A stretch of DNA of 41,618 nt, taken from assembly GCA_900545085.1 (NCBI GenBank), contig UQXU01000007.1, forward strand, positions 1-41,618, written 5' to 3'. The notes beneath the pieces were generated by a model that was not told the origin of the DNA, made no database searches, and saw only the letters and a program-made list of their open reading frames with translations. Each line of letters begins with the position of its first letter. The stretch's first letter is position 1. A program made the position numbers and the translations under genes. Shown in pieces: positions 29,510 to 38,776 of this stretch. The DNA comes from an uncultured Eubacteriales bacterium (GTDB taxonomy: Bacteria > Bacillota > Clostridia > Christensenellales > Christensenellaceae).

Positions 29510-32233
29510 TTATTCGGCTGCGTTTGCGTTTCCTTCTGCTTCGGCAGCGCCTGAAGATGATTCGGGAGACGCCGATTCGGAAGGCTCGGGGGATTCGGAT
29601 GTATCAGATTCCTCAGGCTGAGAAGGCGTCTGAGAATCGATATACCATGATTTAGTGTGAATGCTGCAATATGAGCCGTTGGTTGCGAGGTTGCTGAAAC
29701 AGGAGTGAAGCTGTGAAGTGCTGAGCTTTTCGTATTCTGTACCTGATATGTCTACCACGCCGCCCGATTTGGTACCGGGACAGTAAGATGTGGCTCTCAT
29801 GCCGGACACTGAGCATACTGTTTTATAACTGTGCATGGTGCATTCCTCAGTGGGGACGTCGCCAGCGGCGAACAGTTCTTTAACAGGTCTATGACCGCCT
29901 GTGTCAGCGTAGCATGCGCCCGTGGGCAGCATGCCCGATACGCTGCATACCGTCGCCTCCACAACGCCGTAATCACTCATGCTTCCGGAGAGGATCTGCT
30001 TATCTTCTTTTCCCTGAAGTATTTTAGACATATACTGCCGCCAGAGAGGCGCCGCGCCGGAGCCGCCGGAGGTGCTGCGGAGAGGCTTGTCGTCGTCGTG
30101 CCCGACCCAGACTGTGCTGACATAATAGGGCGTTACGCCGGCGAAGAAAACGCCTTTGTTGTCGGCGTTGGTGCCTGTTTTGCCGGCGACGGTCATCCCG
30201 CTGATTTGAGCGTTTGTACCCGTTCCGCTCTTTACTGCGTCGGTCAGAGCGTCAATGAGCATATAAGCCGTAGAAGGCTTGTAGACCTGCTCGGTGCGCT
30301 GTGTTGTCGCCGCGGACATAACGGTGTTTCCTGATTTATCGGTAACGTGCGTAAAACTTATAGGTTCTATATACGTTCCGCCGTTTGCAAGAGCGGCATA
30401 TGCCCCGCTCATTTCTATTACAGTTATTCCGCTTGAACCAAGAGCCAGACCTACGCCTGTTTTGCTGAGGCGTTTTTCACTTATTCCCAATTTAAGCAAA
30501 TAAGAATATGAATCTTCGAGCCCGACGTCTGACATAAGAACGCGCGCTGCGACTATGTTGAGCGAGCTGACTATGCCTCGGCGTATCGTGACGGGACCGT
30601 ATGGACGACGCGAGTCTGAGGTGGGATAGCCTGCGCTGCTGATCCAGCCGTCTATCTCGGCGGGGATGTACGGCACGACAGTTCCGAGGCCGTCCCCTTT
30701 ATCGAGAGCAGGGCCGTAAACCGCAATAGGCTTTATGGACGAGCCTACAGCCATTCTGCTCTGGTAGGCTCTGTTGAGCGAGCGCTTTATGGTAGGCTCG
30801 TCGCGCGAACCTACTATAGCACGCAGATATCCGGTTCCCTGCTCCATGATAACGCTCGCTGCCTGCGGCTCTTTTGTCTCTATCACTGTGCCGTCGCTCA
30901 GAGTCTCTGATTTAACCGAATAGGCTGAGTTGACAAGGCGAGGATAGCTGCTGTAATTAGAGATAGTAGATTGCAGAGTTTCCTGCATGCTTGTATCTAA
31001 TGTAGTGTATATATGGTAGCCTCCCGTGCGCAGCTCGTTTTCCATAGCGGCGCGGTTAACAGTATTGTCGATAAGATCTCGGTCGCGCAGCATGTGTGTT
31101 ACAACGTCGTATATAGCGTATTCCACGAAATGCGGATACTGGTATAGCTCTGTTGAGCTGGACTCGGGGAGTATCTCGATAGTATCGCTGAGCGCAGTTT
31201 CGTATTCTTCTTTTGTGATATATCCTGCGGAATACGTTTTTGCGAGTACGTCGTCTATTCTGGCGTTCAGCGCGGCCACTCTCGAGGCGGAATCGTTTCC
31301 GTAATAGCATGAGCGCGGGTTGTATTTGGTAGGATACTGAGTTATCCCCGCGAGCATAGCCATTTCGCGCAGAGTAAGCTGATCCAGGCTCTTGCCTAAA
31401 TAATCCTTCGCGGCTGCTTTAACACCGTATATATTGCCTCCGAGAGGTATGGTGTTCAGATAAGCTTCCAATATCTGATCTTTGGAATATCTGGTTTCCA
31501 GCTCCATGGCCAGCTTCGCCTCCTGGAGCTTGCGTTTATATGACCTTTCTGAAGAGAGAAGCTTGTTTTTTATGAGCTGCTGAGTTATGGTGCTCCCGCC
31601 GCGGATAGCTCCGCCTGTCAGATTAGACAACAGAGAGCTGAGAGTGCCTTTAAAATCAACGCCGTTGTGATGATAAAATCTGACGTCTTCGTTTGCGATT
31701 ACACAGTCCTGCAAATGCTGCGGGATATCGTCCAGAGATGCGTATTCACTTATTTCAAGTCCGGTGTATGTAGTCAGCAGAGTGCCGCTGCTGTCGTATA
31801 TGTACGACGGAGTAGAAACGTCGCTTATTTGTTCAAGATCCAGCTCGGGAGTTGTACCCAGGTATGCGTTTGCCATGCCGAACAAAGAGCCGCAGACAAC
31901 ACTGACTAATGCAACTATACACACGACTATTATTTTAACAGTCGTGAGCACAGTGCCCAGAACAAATTTAGAACTTGGAGCACGTCCGCTCAAAGAAGGG
32001 AGAGACGTGTATCCCGGGCCGGTGAGCTGTGCCGGATCGAGTATGGAGGCGTCTTTGTGCTCGTCGCTTTCCTGATTTTGACGAAGTGTTTCAGAACCGG
32101 TGAAAACAGTAGTCTTGCCGTCGTCCGACGACTGATCCGGCTGTGTGCTTTCTGCATTTTCGTTTGCAGAGTCCGGGTATGTTTTATCGGGGTTAATTCC
32201 CCTTTTTCTATAAAAAAAGTGTCTTTTCTTCAT
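29510..32233 (-). CDS. ponA: Class A penicillin-binding protein (bifunctional PBP1A type)
   Basis: A 907-residue peptidoglycan synthase. It has an unusually long hydrophilic cytoplasmic head (about 1-88), one transmembrane helix (about 91-118), a GT51 glycosyltransferase domain with catalytic Glu182 in NEDVRFYHHNG and GGSTITQQL, and a transpeptidase domain with SSIK (active serine near 498), SLN and KTGTN (near 685). After it come two short Cys-containing modules (CSVSGMLPTGACYAD and CSVSGMRATSYCPG) and an acidic Ser/Pro/Glu tail at the C-terminus. The Shine-Dalgarno GGAGGA lies about 12 bp ahead; TATAAT with TGC before it (32318-32323, minus strand) is the likely -10. Divergent from yunB. 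Confidence 0.95.
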   Translation of the reverse strand: MKKRHFFYRKRGINPDKTYPDSANENAESTQPDQSSDDGKTTVFTGSETLRQNQESDEHKDASILDPAQLTGPGYTSLPSLSGRAPSSKFVLGTVLTTVKIIVVCIVALVSVVCGSLFGMANAYLGTTPELDLEQISDVSTPSYIYDSSGTLLTTYTGLEISEYASLDDIPQHLQDCVIANEDVRFYHHNGVDFKGTLSSLLSNLTGGAIRGGSTITQQLIKNKLLSSERSYKRKLQEAKLAMELETRYSKDQILEAYLNTIPLGGNIYGVKAAAKDYLGKSLDQLTLREMAMLAGITQYPTKYNPRSCYYGNDSASRVAALNARIDDVLAKTYSAGYITKEEYETALSDTIEILPESSSTELYQYPHFVEYAIYDVVTHMLRDRDLIDNTVNRAAMENELRTGGYHIYTTLDTSMQETLQSTISNYSSYPRLVNSAYSVKSETLSDGTVIETKEPQAASVIMEQGTGYLRAIVGSRDEPTIKRSLNRAYQSRMAVGSSIKPIAVYGPALDKGDGLGTVVPYIPAEIDGWISSAGYPTSDSRRPYGPVTIRRGIVSSLNIVAARVLMSDVGLEDSYSYLLKLGISEKRLSKTGVGLALGSSGITVIEMSGAYAALANGGTYIEPISFTHVTDKSGNTVMSAATTQRTEQVYKPSTAYMLIDALTDAVKSGTGTNAQISGMTVAGKTGTNADNKGVFFAGVTPYYVSTVWVGHDDDKPLRSTSGGSGAAPLWRQYMSKILQGKEDKQILSGSMSDYGVVEATVCSVSGMLPTGACYADTGGHRPVKELFAAGDVPTEECTMHSYKTVCSVSGMRATSYCPGTKSGGVVDISGTEYEKLSTSQLHSCFSNLATNGSYCSIHTKSWYIDSQTPSQPEESDTSESPEPSESASPESSSGAAEAEGNANAAE

Positions 32234-32436
32234 TATGGCAGATATTCCTCCGCATGTGAGCGGCTCAAGATCCGTCCGCTCCGCATAGATATAGTATACG
32301 CGCTTTTTAATGATACCATTATAGCATACTACAGAAAGATTATCATCAAATTAGATTGCAACAATTTGTAAACATCGACATAAATCGGGATTGGGAGTTA
32401 TGAAGAAAATTATAGCTGCAGGAGAAGGTGGAATAA

Positions 32437-33087
32437 ATGAAGACGGGGAAAAAGAAGAAACTGCTTATCGCGGCGGCGGCTTTGACAGCGACAGCGATAG
32501 CCGTCTGCATACTTATAGAGAGCACGCTGCGCCCTAACCTTATGGAAAGGGGAGAGGCCATGCTGACGAATACTGCGCTTAGAATACTGAGCGACGCGAC
32601 CGCAGAGAGCATAGACAGCGCGGGAGATCTGGCGGGGTTGGTTCATGTTGAGAAGGATAAAGACGGGAACATAACTCTTATTTCTACAGACAGCGCCAGA
32701 ATAAACGACATAGCGGGAGATGCGGCGACAATCGCTCAGGATGCGATAAGCTGCATAGATCCTCGCACAATATCTATACCGTTTGGAGATTTGACGGGAA
32801 TTAAAGTCTTATCCGGCTGGGGTCCGCGCATTAAGATAAACGCACAGCCCATAGGCTCCGTGCGGGCCAGGTTCAAGACGGAACTGACCACGGCGGGAAT
32901 AAACCAGATATGCCATAGGACGTTTATAACATTGACCGCAGATATGCGCATGATTGTAGGCGGTGCGGTTCAGAGTGTGAGCGTAGAATCTGATGTGCTC
33001 GTAAGCGAGTGTATAATAGTAGGCGCTGTGCCTGAGACATACGCGGATGTCATGGACGCGGATGAATTTATGAACCTTATACCATGA
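32437..33087 (+). CDS. yunB: Sporulation protein YunB
   Basis: A 216-residue protein of the YunB family, known in Bacillus as a mother-cell (sigma-E regulon) sporulation protein of unclear biochemical role. One N-terminal transmembrane segment (about 8-27) after KTGKKKKLL is followed by the conserved soluble part with PFGDLTGIKVLSGWGPRI and VRARFKTELTTAGINQICHRTF. A Shine-Dalgarno (GGAGAAGGTGG) is 6-10 bp upstream. No sigma-A promoter stands out, which would fit sporulation control. It is the best evidence in the window that the organism sporulates or descends from spore formers. Confidence 0.9.
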   Translation: MKTGKKKKLLIAAAALTATAIAVCILIESTLRPNLMERGEAMLTNTALRILSDATAESIDSAGDLAGLVHVEKDKDGNITLISTDSARINDIAGDAATIAQDAISCIDPRTISIPFGDLTGIKVLSGWGPRIKINAQPIGSVRARFKTELTTAGINQICHRTFITLTADMRMIVGGAVQSVSVESDVLVSECIIVGAVPETYADVMDADEFMNLIP

Positions 33088-33124
33088 TTATAGTTGATAA
33101 ATAAATAGTCAGTAAAAACCTGCG

Positions 33125-33180
33125 AAAAAGCGCCCTGTCTTTGCATTAAGTATTGAATTTATCAGGGCGCTTTATTTAAT
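33125..33180 (+). terminator. Terminator of yunB
   Basis: AAAGCGCCCTG pairs with CAGGGCGCTTT around a 25-nt loop, followed by an AT-rich tail with TTT runs. Confidence 0.75.
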
Positions 33181-33435
33181 TTAATAAGTAATTGCACGAG
33201 AGATAATAAAAATGCCAATAATAGGCGAAAGTGAAAAAATTTAATGCATTAACATGATGTGAATAAATCTGCGAATTGGGGTTATGCCGCATTTGTGTAG
33301 CAAAAAGAGGCTCAAAAGCGGAGCGTTTAAAAAGTATAAAAATACTTAATACTGAAAAACTGCACTGTTATGCGATTTTTGGATAAGTTAGTCAAAATAT
33401 GTAAATTATGTTATCACAATTCTGCACAAATACAC
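33181..33435. other. Intergenic, AT-rich, before the yebC promoter
   Basis: About 250 bp with no convincing frame, hairpin or repeat. It contains several loose TTAATGCATTAA-like and TTATGTTATCA-like AT-rich palindromes of unknown meaning. Confidence 0.4.
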
Positions 33436-33464
33436 TTGAAAAACAGAGAAAGCCGTGATAAAAT
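33436..33464 (+). promoter_or_regulatory. Promoter of yebC
   Basis: TTGAAA (33436-33441), a 17-bp spacer and TAAAAT (33459-33464) preceded by TGA. Confidence 0.7.
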
Positions 33465-33529
33465 TAACAAGGAAAATGAGATTACACAAAATGAAATTAC
33501 ACAATTTGAATAAAAAATAGAGGTGCAAG

Positions 33530-34261
33530 ATGTCAGGTCATAATAAATGGTCTACTATCAAACATAAGAAAGAGAAAACAGACGCTGCCCGCGGCAAGAT
33601 ATTCACGAAAATAGGCAGAGAGATTGCGGTTGCCGTAAAGACGGGCGGTTCTGATCCCGCGACGAACTCTCGTCTGAGAGACTGTATCGCAAAAGCCCGC
33701 GCGAACAACATGCCTAACGACAATATCAACCGCTCTATTAAAAAAGCGGCAGGCGAGCTGGGCAGTGTAGATTATACGGATATAGTTTACGAAGGATATG
33801 GCCCCGGCGGGGTAGCGGTAATAGTAGAGGTTTTAACTGATAACAAAAACCGCACGGCGGCGGAGATCAGACATGCGTTTGACAAAAACGGAGGCTCTTT
33901 GGGGCAGACGGGATGCGTAGGCTGGATGTTCGACCGCAAAGGCGTTATTGTCGTTGAGGACGACGGAAGCATAAGCGAAGACGACCTGATGGAAAAGGCT
34001 CTCGAAGCAGGCGCGGAAGATTTTTCCGCAGAGGAAGGCGCGTTCGAAATTCTTACAGATCCGTCCGAGTTCTCCGCAGTGCGCGAGGCGCTGGAGAATG
34101 ATGGGATAAAATTTGCATCGGCAGAAGTGGACATGATACCTCAGAATACGCAGTCTATTTCAGATGAGCAGAAAGTACAAATAGAGAAGATGCTGGACAT
34201 GCTGGAGGATAACGACGACGTTCAGAATGTCTATCATAACGCAGAAATGGACGAGGTCTAA
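33530..34261 (+). CDS. yebC: YebC/PmpR-family protein
   Basis: A 243-residue member of the YebC/PmpR/TACO1 family, cytoplasmic proteins described as transcription regulators and, more recently, as translation factors helping ribosomes through difficult stretches such as proline runs. The signature start SGHNKWSTIKHKK is complete, followed by GKIFTKIGREI, NNMPNDNINRSIKKA, YEGYGPGGVAVIVEVLTDN and GCVGWMFDRKG. The C-terminus is acidic, as usual. AGAGGTG precedes the ATG. It has its own promoter and is not followed by ruvC, its common neighbour in many bacteria. A clear terminator was not found before the 4-hydroxybutyrate cluster. Confidence 0.95.
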   Translation: MSGHNKWSTIKHKKEKTDAARGKIFTKIGREIAVAVKTGGSDPATNSRLRDCIAKARANNMPNDNINRSIKKAAGELGSVDYTDIVYEGYGPGGVAVIVEVLTDNKNRTAAEIRHAFDKNGGSLGQTGCVGWMFDRKGVIVVEDDGSISEDDLMEKALEAGAEDFSAEEGAFEILTDPSEFSAVREALENDGIKFASAEVDMIPQNTQSISDEQKVQIEKMLDMLEDNDDVQNVYHNAEMDEV

Positions 34262-34342
34262 GTCAGAATAGAGAAAAAAACAAAAAAAGTGACACAATTT
34301 ATGTAAAATGTCAAAAAAGATTTGGAAATTTTGAATTACGTA

Positions 34343-34372
34343 TTGATTTTTAGGTGTCATTGGTTATATAAT
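34343..34372 (+). promoter_or_regulatory. Promoter of the 4-hydroxybutyrate cluster
   Basis: TTGATT (34343-34348), an 18-bp spacer and TATAAT (34367-34372). It lies about 240 bp ahead of the first gene, leaving a long leader. A second TATAAT at 34587-34592, much closer to the start, lacks a good -35. Confidence 0.6.
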
Positions 34373-34609
34373 AAGGATGAAAGCGATTGTGCTGGATTTC
34401 ACGTTGTGGATATAAAGCGCAAGAGCTGAAAATCGTGTTGTTTCTAAGCTGTTACAAAATAATATCTTTTGCGTTTCCGTGCTGTTGGAATGCGTAAATG
34501 TGCCATGTTGCTTTTTGTGTGGTTTTGTGACGGCATGAGATTTGACATTCGGGTGTTTGCCCTGATGCAATATTTATAGACAAGTATAATGTGAGAGAAG
34601 GAGATCAAA
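34373..34609 (+). other. Long leader of the 4-hydroxybutyrate cluster
   Basis: If the promoter at 34343 is right, the mRNA has a 5' leader of about 230 nt. It contains a CGGGTGTTTGCCCTG hairpin near 34552-34566 and a good Shine-Dalgarno (AAGGAGATC) next to the ATG at 34610. I recognise no known riboswitch and no leader peptide. A cAMP-independent, metabolite- or protein-dependent control site is possible but not shown. Confidence 0.4.
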
Positions 34610-35737
34610 ATGAAACAGCTATCTATCAAACCTACTGTATATCAGTATGAGACATTCAAGGATTTTGCTGACGAGTTCAAGCTCGGCGCAAAGGATGTAA
34701 TCCTGACAAACGCATGGATCCATGCACCTGCGATTGAGAAGTGCAATCTCGACTGCAAGGTAGTTCTCCAGGAGAAGTACGGCGGCGGCGAGCCCACGGA
34801 CGCTATGGTTCAGGGTATCCTCGACGAAATTGCATCCCTCGGTGAGATTGACCGCATCATCGCTGTTGGCGGCGGCACAATCATTGACATCTCCAAGATC
34901 GCATGCCTCGGCGGCGAAACAGACATCTACGCTATGTACGACAGCCCCAACCTCACAAAGAAGAGAGAGCTGATCATCGTTCCCACAACAGCTGGTACAG
35001 GCTCTGAGGTTACGAACATCGCAGTTGTAAACCTGACAAAGAAGGGCATTAAGAAGGGTCTCGTATCCGACTATATGTATGCTGACAAGGCTGTACTCAT
35101 CCCCGAGTTCATCCCCGGCGCACCCTACAAGGTATTCGCTACAAGCGCAATCGACGCTCTCGTTCACGCATGCGAAGCTTATCTCAACATCCCGAAGGCT
35201 ACAGATTACACAGACATCTTCGCTAAGGCTGCTATCACAGACATCCTCGATGGCTTCAAGAAGATCGTTGCTGTAGATGACGAAGCTGCACGCAAGGCTA
35301 TCATCGCTGAGAACTCCGCAATGTTCCTGCGCGCTTCCAACTATGCAGGTATCGCATTCTGCAACAGCTCCTGCGGCGCAGTACACGCTATGAGCTATGC
35401 TTTCGGCGCTAAGTACCATGTAGCACACGGCGAGTCCAACTATCAGTTCTTCACAGCTGTACTGGACTTCTACAAGAAGGCTCAGCCGGAAGGCAAGTGG
35501 GCTGACTTTGAAGCTTACATCTGCAACATCCTCGGCGGCGACGATGCTGTTAAGGCTATCGATGACCTCCTCGAGAAGCTCCTCCCGCTGAAGAAGATGA
35601 GCGAGTACGGCGCAGTTCAGGATGACATCGCTCCCTTCGCTAAGAGCACATATGACGAGCAGCAGAGACTCCTGTCCGGCAACTACATCCCGATGACAGA
35701 AGCTGACCTCGCAGCGCTCTTCCAGGCTAGACTGTAA
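34610..35737 (+). CDS. 4hbD: 4-hydroxybutyrate dehydrogenase (iron-type alcohol dehydrogenase)
   Basis: A 375-residue group III (iron-dependent) alcohol dehydrogenase that reduces succinate semialdehyde to 4-hydroxybutyrate with NADH. The NAD-binding GGGT is at 87-90, VPTTAGTGSE at 125-133, and the metal ligands are Asp182, His186, His259 and His273 (IDALVHACEAY, GAVHAMSYAFG, VAHGESN). The specific assignment rests on strong resemblance to clostridial 4-hydroxybutyrate dehydrogenases and on the two following genes. Codon use is highly biased (ATC, ACA, CTC, GCT/GCA), unlike most genes in the window. A GC-rich hairpin separates it from abfD. Confidence 0.93.
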   Translation: MKQLSIKPTVYQYETFKDFADEFKLGAKDVILTNAWIHAPAIEKCNLDCKVVLQEKYGGGEPTDAMVQGILDEIASLGEIDRIIAVGGGTIIDISKIACLGGETDIYAMYDSPNLTKKRELIIVPTTAGTGSEVTNIAVVNLTKKGIKKGLVSDYMYADKAVLIPEFIPGAPYKVFATSAIDALVHACEAYLNIPKATDYTDIFAKAAITDILDGFKKIVAVDDEAARKAIIAENSAMFLRASNYAGIAFCNSSCGAVHAMSYAFGAKYHVAHGESNYQFFTAVLDFYKKAQPEGKWADFEAYICNILGGDDAVKAIDDLLEKLLPLKKMSEYGAVQDDIAPFAKSTYDEQQRLLSGNYIPMTEADLAALFQARL

Positions 35738-35774
35738 TTTAAACGGTTTAACTTACTGTAAAATAGTTTAAAGA

Positions 35775-35800
35775 CCGGCGGGGCACAACCGCCCTGCCGG
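35775..35800 (+). other. Intercistronic hairpin 4hbD-abfD
   Basis: CCGGCGGGGC/GCCCTGCCGG with one G-U pair and a 6-nt loop. No T run follows. It may block 3' decay of the 4hbD message or act as a weak attenuator. Confidence 0.6.
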
Positions 35801-35849
35801 AGGCATAAAAATCACACTAATTGCTTTATTAAAAAGGAGATCAAACATC

Positions 35850-37298
35850 ATGATGACAAGAGACCAGTACATCGAGAGCTTGAGAAAGCTCAACATGACG
35901 ATTTATTCGTTCGGCAAAAAGGTTGAGAACCCGGTTGACGATCCGATCATCCGCCCCTCTCTCAACTCTATCGCTATGACATACTATCTTGCTGAGCAGG
36001 ATGAGTATAAGGATCTGATGGTTGCAGAGTCTTCTCTGATCCCCGGTCTGAAGATCAACCGTTTCACACATCTGCATCAGAGCACAGAAGAGCTCATCAA
36101 GAAAGTTAAGATGCAGAGACTGCTCGGTCAGAAGACAGCAGCTTGCTTCCAGCGCTGTGTTGGTATGGACGCTGCTAACGCTCTGTACAGCACAACATAT
36201 GAAATCGACGAAGCTCACGGCACAAAGTATCATGAGAACTTCGTAAACTTCTGGAAGATGGTTCAGGAGAAGGACATCGTTGTTGACGGTGCTATGACAG
36301 ACCCCAAGGGTGACAGAGGTCTTCCGCCGCACAAGCAGGCTGACCCCGACATGTTCCTGCATGTTGTAGAGCGTCGTCCTGACGGCGTTGTTGTATGTGG
36401 TGCTAAGGCTCACCAGACAGGTATGGTTAACAGCCACGAAGTTATCGTAATGCCCACACAGGCTATGAAGGAAGAAGACAAGGATTATGCAATTTCCTTC
36501 GCAGTACCTGTAGATGCTGAAGGTATCTTCATGATCTATGGTCGTCAGTCCTGCGACACAAGAAAGCTCGAAGAGCACAACGACATCGACGTTGGTAACA
36601 AGGAATTCGGCGGTACAGAAGCTCTGGTTATCTTCGACCACGTATTCGTTCCCAATGATCGTATCTTCCTGAACGGCGAGTATGAATTCGCTACAATGCT
36701 GGTTGACCGTTTCGCTGGTTACCATCGTCAGAGCTACGGCGGCTGCAAGGTCGGCGTTGGCGACGTACTCATCGGCGCTGCTGCAGTAGCTGCTGAGATG
36801 AACGGCGCTGCTAAGGCTTCTCACATCAAGGATAAGCTGATCGAAATGAACCACCTGAACGAGACTCTGTATGCTTGCGGTATCGCTTGCTCCGCTGAGG
36901 GTCACAAGACAAAGGCTGGCAACTACATCATCGACATGCTCATCGCTAACGTCTGCAAGCAGAACGTTACAAGATTCCCCTATGAGATCACACGTCTCGC
37001 AGAGGACATCGCAGGCGGTATCATGGTTACAATGCCTTCTGAGGCTGACTACAAAGATCCGGTTATCGGCAAGTGGATCGAGAAGTACCTCCAGGGTGTT
37101 GCTACTGTTCCCACAGAGGACAGACTCCGCATCATGCGCCTGATCGAGAACCTGACACTGGGTACAGCAGCTGTAGGTTACAGAACAGAGTCCATGCACG
37201 GCGCTGGTTCTCCGCAGGCTCAGAGAATCCTCATCGCTCGTCTGGCAGACATGAACATGAAGAAGCAGCTTGCTAAGGATATCGCTGGTATCAAGTAA
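35850..37298 (+). CDS. abfD: 4-hydroxybutyryl-CoA dehydratase / vinylacetyl-CoA isomerase
   Basis: A 482-residue flavin and [4Fe-4S] enzyme that dehydrates 4-hydroxybutyryl-CoA through a ketyl radical to crotonyl-CoA and isomerises vinylacetyl-CoA; cytoplasmic and oxygen-sensitive. The iron-sulfur ligands of the Clostridium aminobutyricum enzyme are all present at the same numbers: Cys99 and Cys103 (CFQRC), His292 and Cys299 (YHRQSYGGC). Matches to that protein run throughout (LLGQKTAACFQRCVGMDA, YRTESMHGAGSPQAQR). The C-terminal part is slightly shorter. AAAGGAGATC precedes a double ATG (35850 or 35853). Codon use is strongly biased as in its neighbours. It is the key step from 4-hydroxybutyrate toward butyrate. 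Confidence 0.97.
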   Translation: MMTRDQYIESLRKLNMTIYSFGKKVENPVDDPIIRPSLNSIAMTYYLAEQDEYKDLMVAESSLIPGLKINRFTHLHQSTEELIKKVKMQRLLGQKTAACFQRCVGMDAANALYSTTYEIDEAHGTKYHENFVNFWKMVQEKDIVVDGAMTDPKGDRGLPPHKQADPDMFLHVVERRPDGVVVCGAKAHQTGMVNSHEVIVMPTQAMKEEDKDYAISFAVPVDAEGIFMIYGRQSCDTRKLEEHNDIDVGNKEFGGTEALVIFDHVFVPNDRIFLNGEYEFATMLVDRFAGYHRQSYGGCKVGVGDVLIGAAAVAAEMNGAAKASHIKDKLIEMNHLNETLYACGIACSAEGHKTKAGNYIIDMLIANVCKQNVTRFPYEITRLAEDIAGGIMVTMPSEADYKDPVIGKWIEKYLQGVATVPTEDRLRIMRLIENLTLGTAAVGYRTESMHGAGSPQAQRILIARLADMNMKKQLAKDIAGIK

Positions 37299-37344
37299 GT
37301 CTAATCATAATGTAAACTTGGGGCATGTCCCCCTGTAAATGCTG

Positions 37345-37379
37345 AGGGGAAATTAGCAATAATTTCCCCTCTTATTTTT
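37345..37379 (+). terminator. Terminator or attenuator between abfD and the CoA-transferase
   Basis: A perfect AGGGGAAATTA/TAATTTCCCCT stem with a GCAA loop, then CTTATTTTT. A smaller GGGG/CCCC hairpin lies just before it (37320-37333). It is probably partly read through, lowering expression of the transferase relative to abfD; no separate promoter is evident in the 30 bp after it. Confidence 0.75.
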
Positions 37380-37411
37380 AAAAACAAAACAACACAATAA
37401 TGGAGGTTCTA

Positions 37412-38764
37412 ATGATCAACTGGAAAGAGTATTATGACTCTCACCTCATGACAGCTGAAGAAGCAATTAAGATGGTTCAGTCTGGCGACAGAGTAACTTT
37501 CGGCCACGCTTGCAGTGAGCCTGCTGCTCTCGTAGAAGAACTGATCAATCAAAAAGAGAGACTGAGAGACGTTCAGGTTATTCACATGGTTGCTATGGGT
37601 CCCGGAGACTATATGGATCCTGAGAACGAAGCTTCCTTCCGTCACAATTCTCTGTTTGTAGGCGGCAAGGCTAGAAAAGCTCTGGTAGAAGATCGTGCAG
37701 ATTACACACCCTGCTATTTTTATCGTATCCCTGAGCTCTTCGATGAGGCGCTGCCTCTGGATGTAGCTCTGGTTCAGGTTTCCGTACCGGACAAGCACGG
37801 CTATGTCTCTCTGAACGTATCTGTTGACTATGACATGAAGGCTATCAAGACGGCTAAGAAGGTCATCGCGCAGGTCAACGCTAAGGTTCCGAGAACACTC
37901 GGCGAGAGCTTTGTTCACGTAACAGAAATTGATGCTTTCGTAGAAGAAGACAGACAGCTCGTTCAGCTGCCCATGGGCGCTATCACAGACGTTGAGAGAC
38001 AGATCGGCGCTAACTGCGCTTCTTTGATCAAAGACGGCGACTGCCTCCAGCTCGGTATCGGCTCTATCCCGGATGCTGTTCTGCTGTTCCTGAAAGAGAA
38101 GAACGATCTGGGTATTCACACGGAGATGTTCTCCGATGGCTGCGTAATCCTGATGAAGGAAGGCAACATCAACTGCAAGGCTAAGAACTTCATGCCTGGC
38201 AAGGCGGTTGCAGGCTTCCTGATGGGTACAGACGATCTGTATGACTACGTAGACGATAACCCCATGATCCACATGGCTCCCATCGAGTGGGTTAACAATC
38301 CCATGATCGCAGGTTCCAACGATAACCTCGTTTCTATTAACTCTCTTGTACAGATCGACCTTATGGGTCAGGTTTGCTCTGAGTCTGTCGGTCTGCGTCA
38401 GATCTCTGCTGTCGGCGGTCAGGTTGACTTCGTTCGCGGCGCTTGCTTCTCCAAGGGCGGCCGCAGCATTCTGGCATTCCCGGCTACAGCTAAGGGCAAC
38501 AAGTCCAAGATCGTACCTTTCCTCGATCAGGGCGCTGCTGTTACAACAAACCGTAACGACGTTGAATACATCGTTACAGAGTACGGCGTAGCTCAGCTGT
38601 GGGGCAAGAGCCTGAAAGACAGAGCAAGAGCTTTGATTTCAATTGCTCATCCGGATGCAAGAGACGAGCTGGCTGAAGAATTCGAGAGAAGATTCCCGAA
38701 GACAAAGTACACTCCCATGGATCCTGAGCAGGCTAGAGGTCGTTTCAACCCCAAGTATAGATAA
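37412..38764 (+). CDS. abfT: 4-hydroxybutyrate CoA-transferase
   Basis: A 450-residue class I-type CoA-transferase of the acetyl-CoA hydrolase/transferase family, moving CoA from acetyl-CoA (or butyryl-CoA) to 4-hydroxybutyrate. The catalytic Glu238 (LGIHTEMFSDG) has the same number as in the C. aminobutyricum enzyme; LQLGIGSIPDAV and GGQVDFVRGA are family blocks. The ATG at 37412 is chosen because GGAGG at 37402 precedes it; an earlier in-frame ATG at 37400 overlaps that site. Highly biased codon use, somewhat weaker toward the end. A strong terminator follows. Confidence 0.94.
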   Translation: MINWKEYYDSHLMTAEEAIKMVQSGDRVTFGHACSEPAALVEELINQKERLRDVQVIHMVAMGPGDYMDPENEASFRHNSLFVGGKARKALVEDRADYTPCYFYRIPELFDEALPLDVALVQVSVPDKHGYVSLNVSVDYDMKAIKTAKKVIAQVNAKVPRTLGESFVHVTEIDAFVEEDRQLVQLPMGAITDVERQIGANCASLIKDGDCLQLGIGSIPDAVLLFLKEKNDLGIHTEMFSDGCVILMKEGNINCKAKNFMPGKAVAGFLMGTDDLYDYVDDNPMIHMAPIEWVNNPMIAGSNDNLVSINSLVQIDLMGQVCSESVGLRQISAVGGQVDFVRGACFSKGGRSILAFPATAKGNKSKIVPFLDQGAAVTTNRNDVEYIVTEYGVAQLWGKSLKDRARALISIAHPDARDELAEEFERRFPKTKYTPMDPEQARGRFNPKYR

Positions 38765-38776
38765 TTTGTCTATCAC

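Noticed and set aside
35841..37199. Long antisense frame of 452 codons opposite abfD (also 34619-35428 and 37409-38272 opposite its neighbours)
   Set aside because: They mirror the three highly codon-biased genes. Restricted codon use removes reverse-strand stops, and the predicted proteins are low-complexity with no ribosome site or homology.
34610..38764. 4-hydroxybutyrate cluster as a recent horizontal transfer
   Set aside because: No mobile-element remnants or att-like repeats flank it, and the codon pattern is that of translational optimisation; kept only as an alternative.
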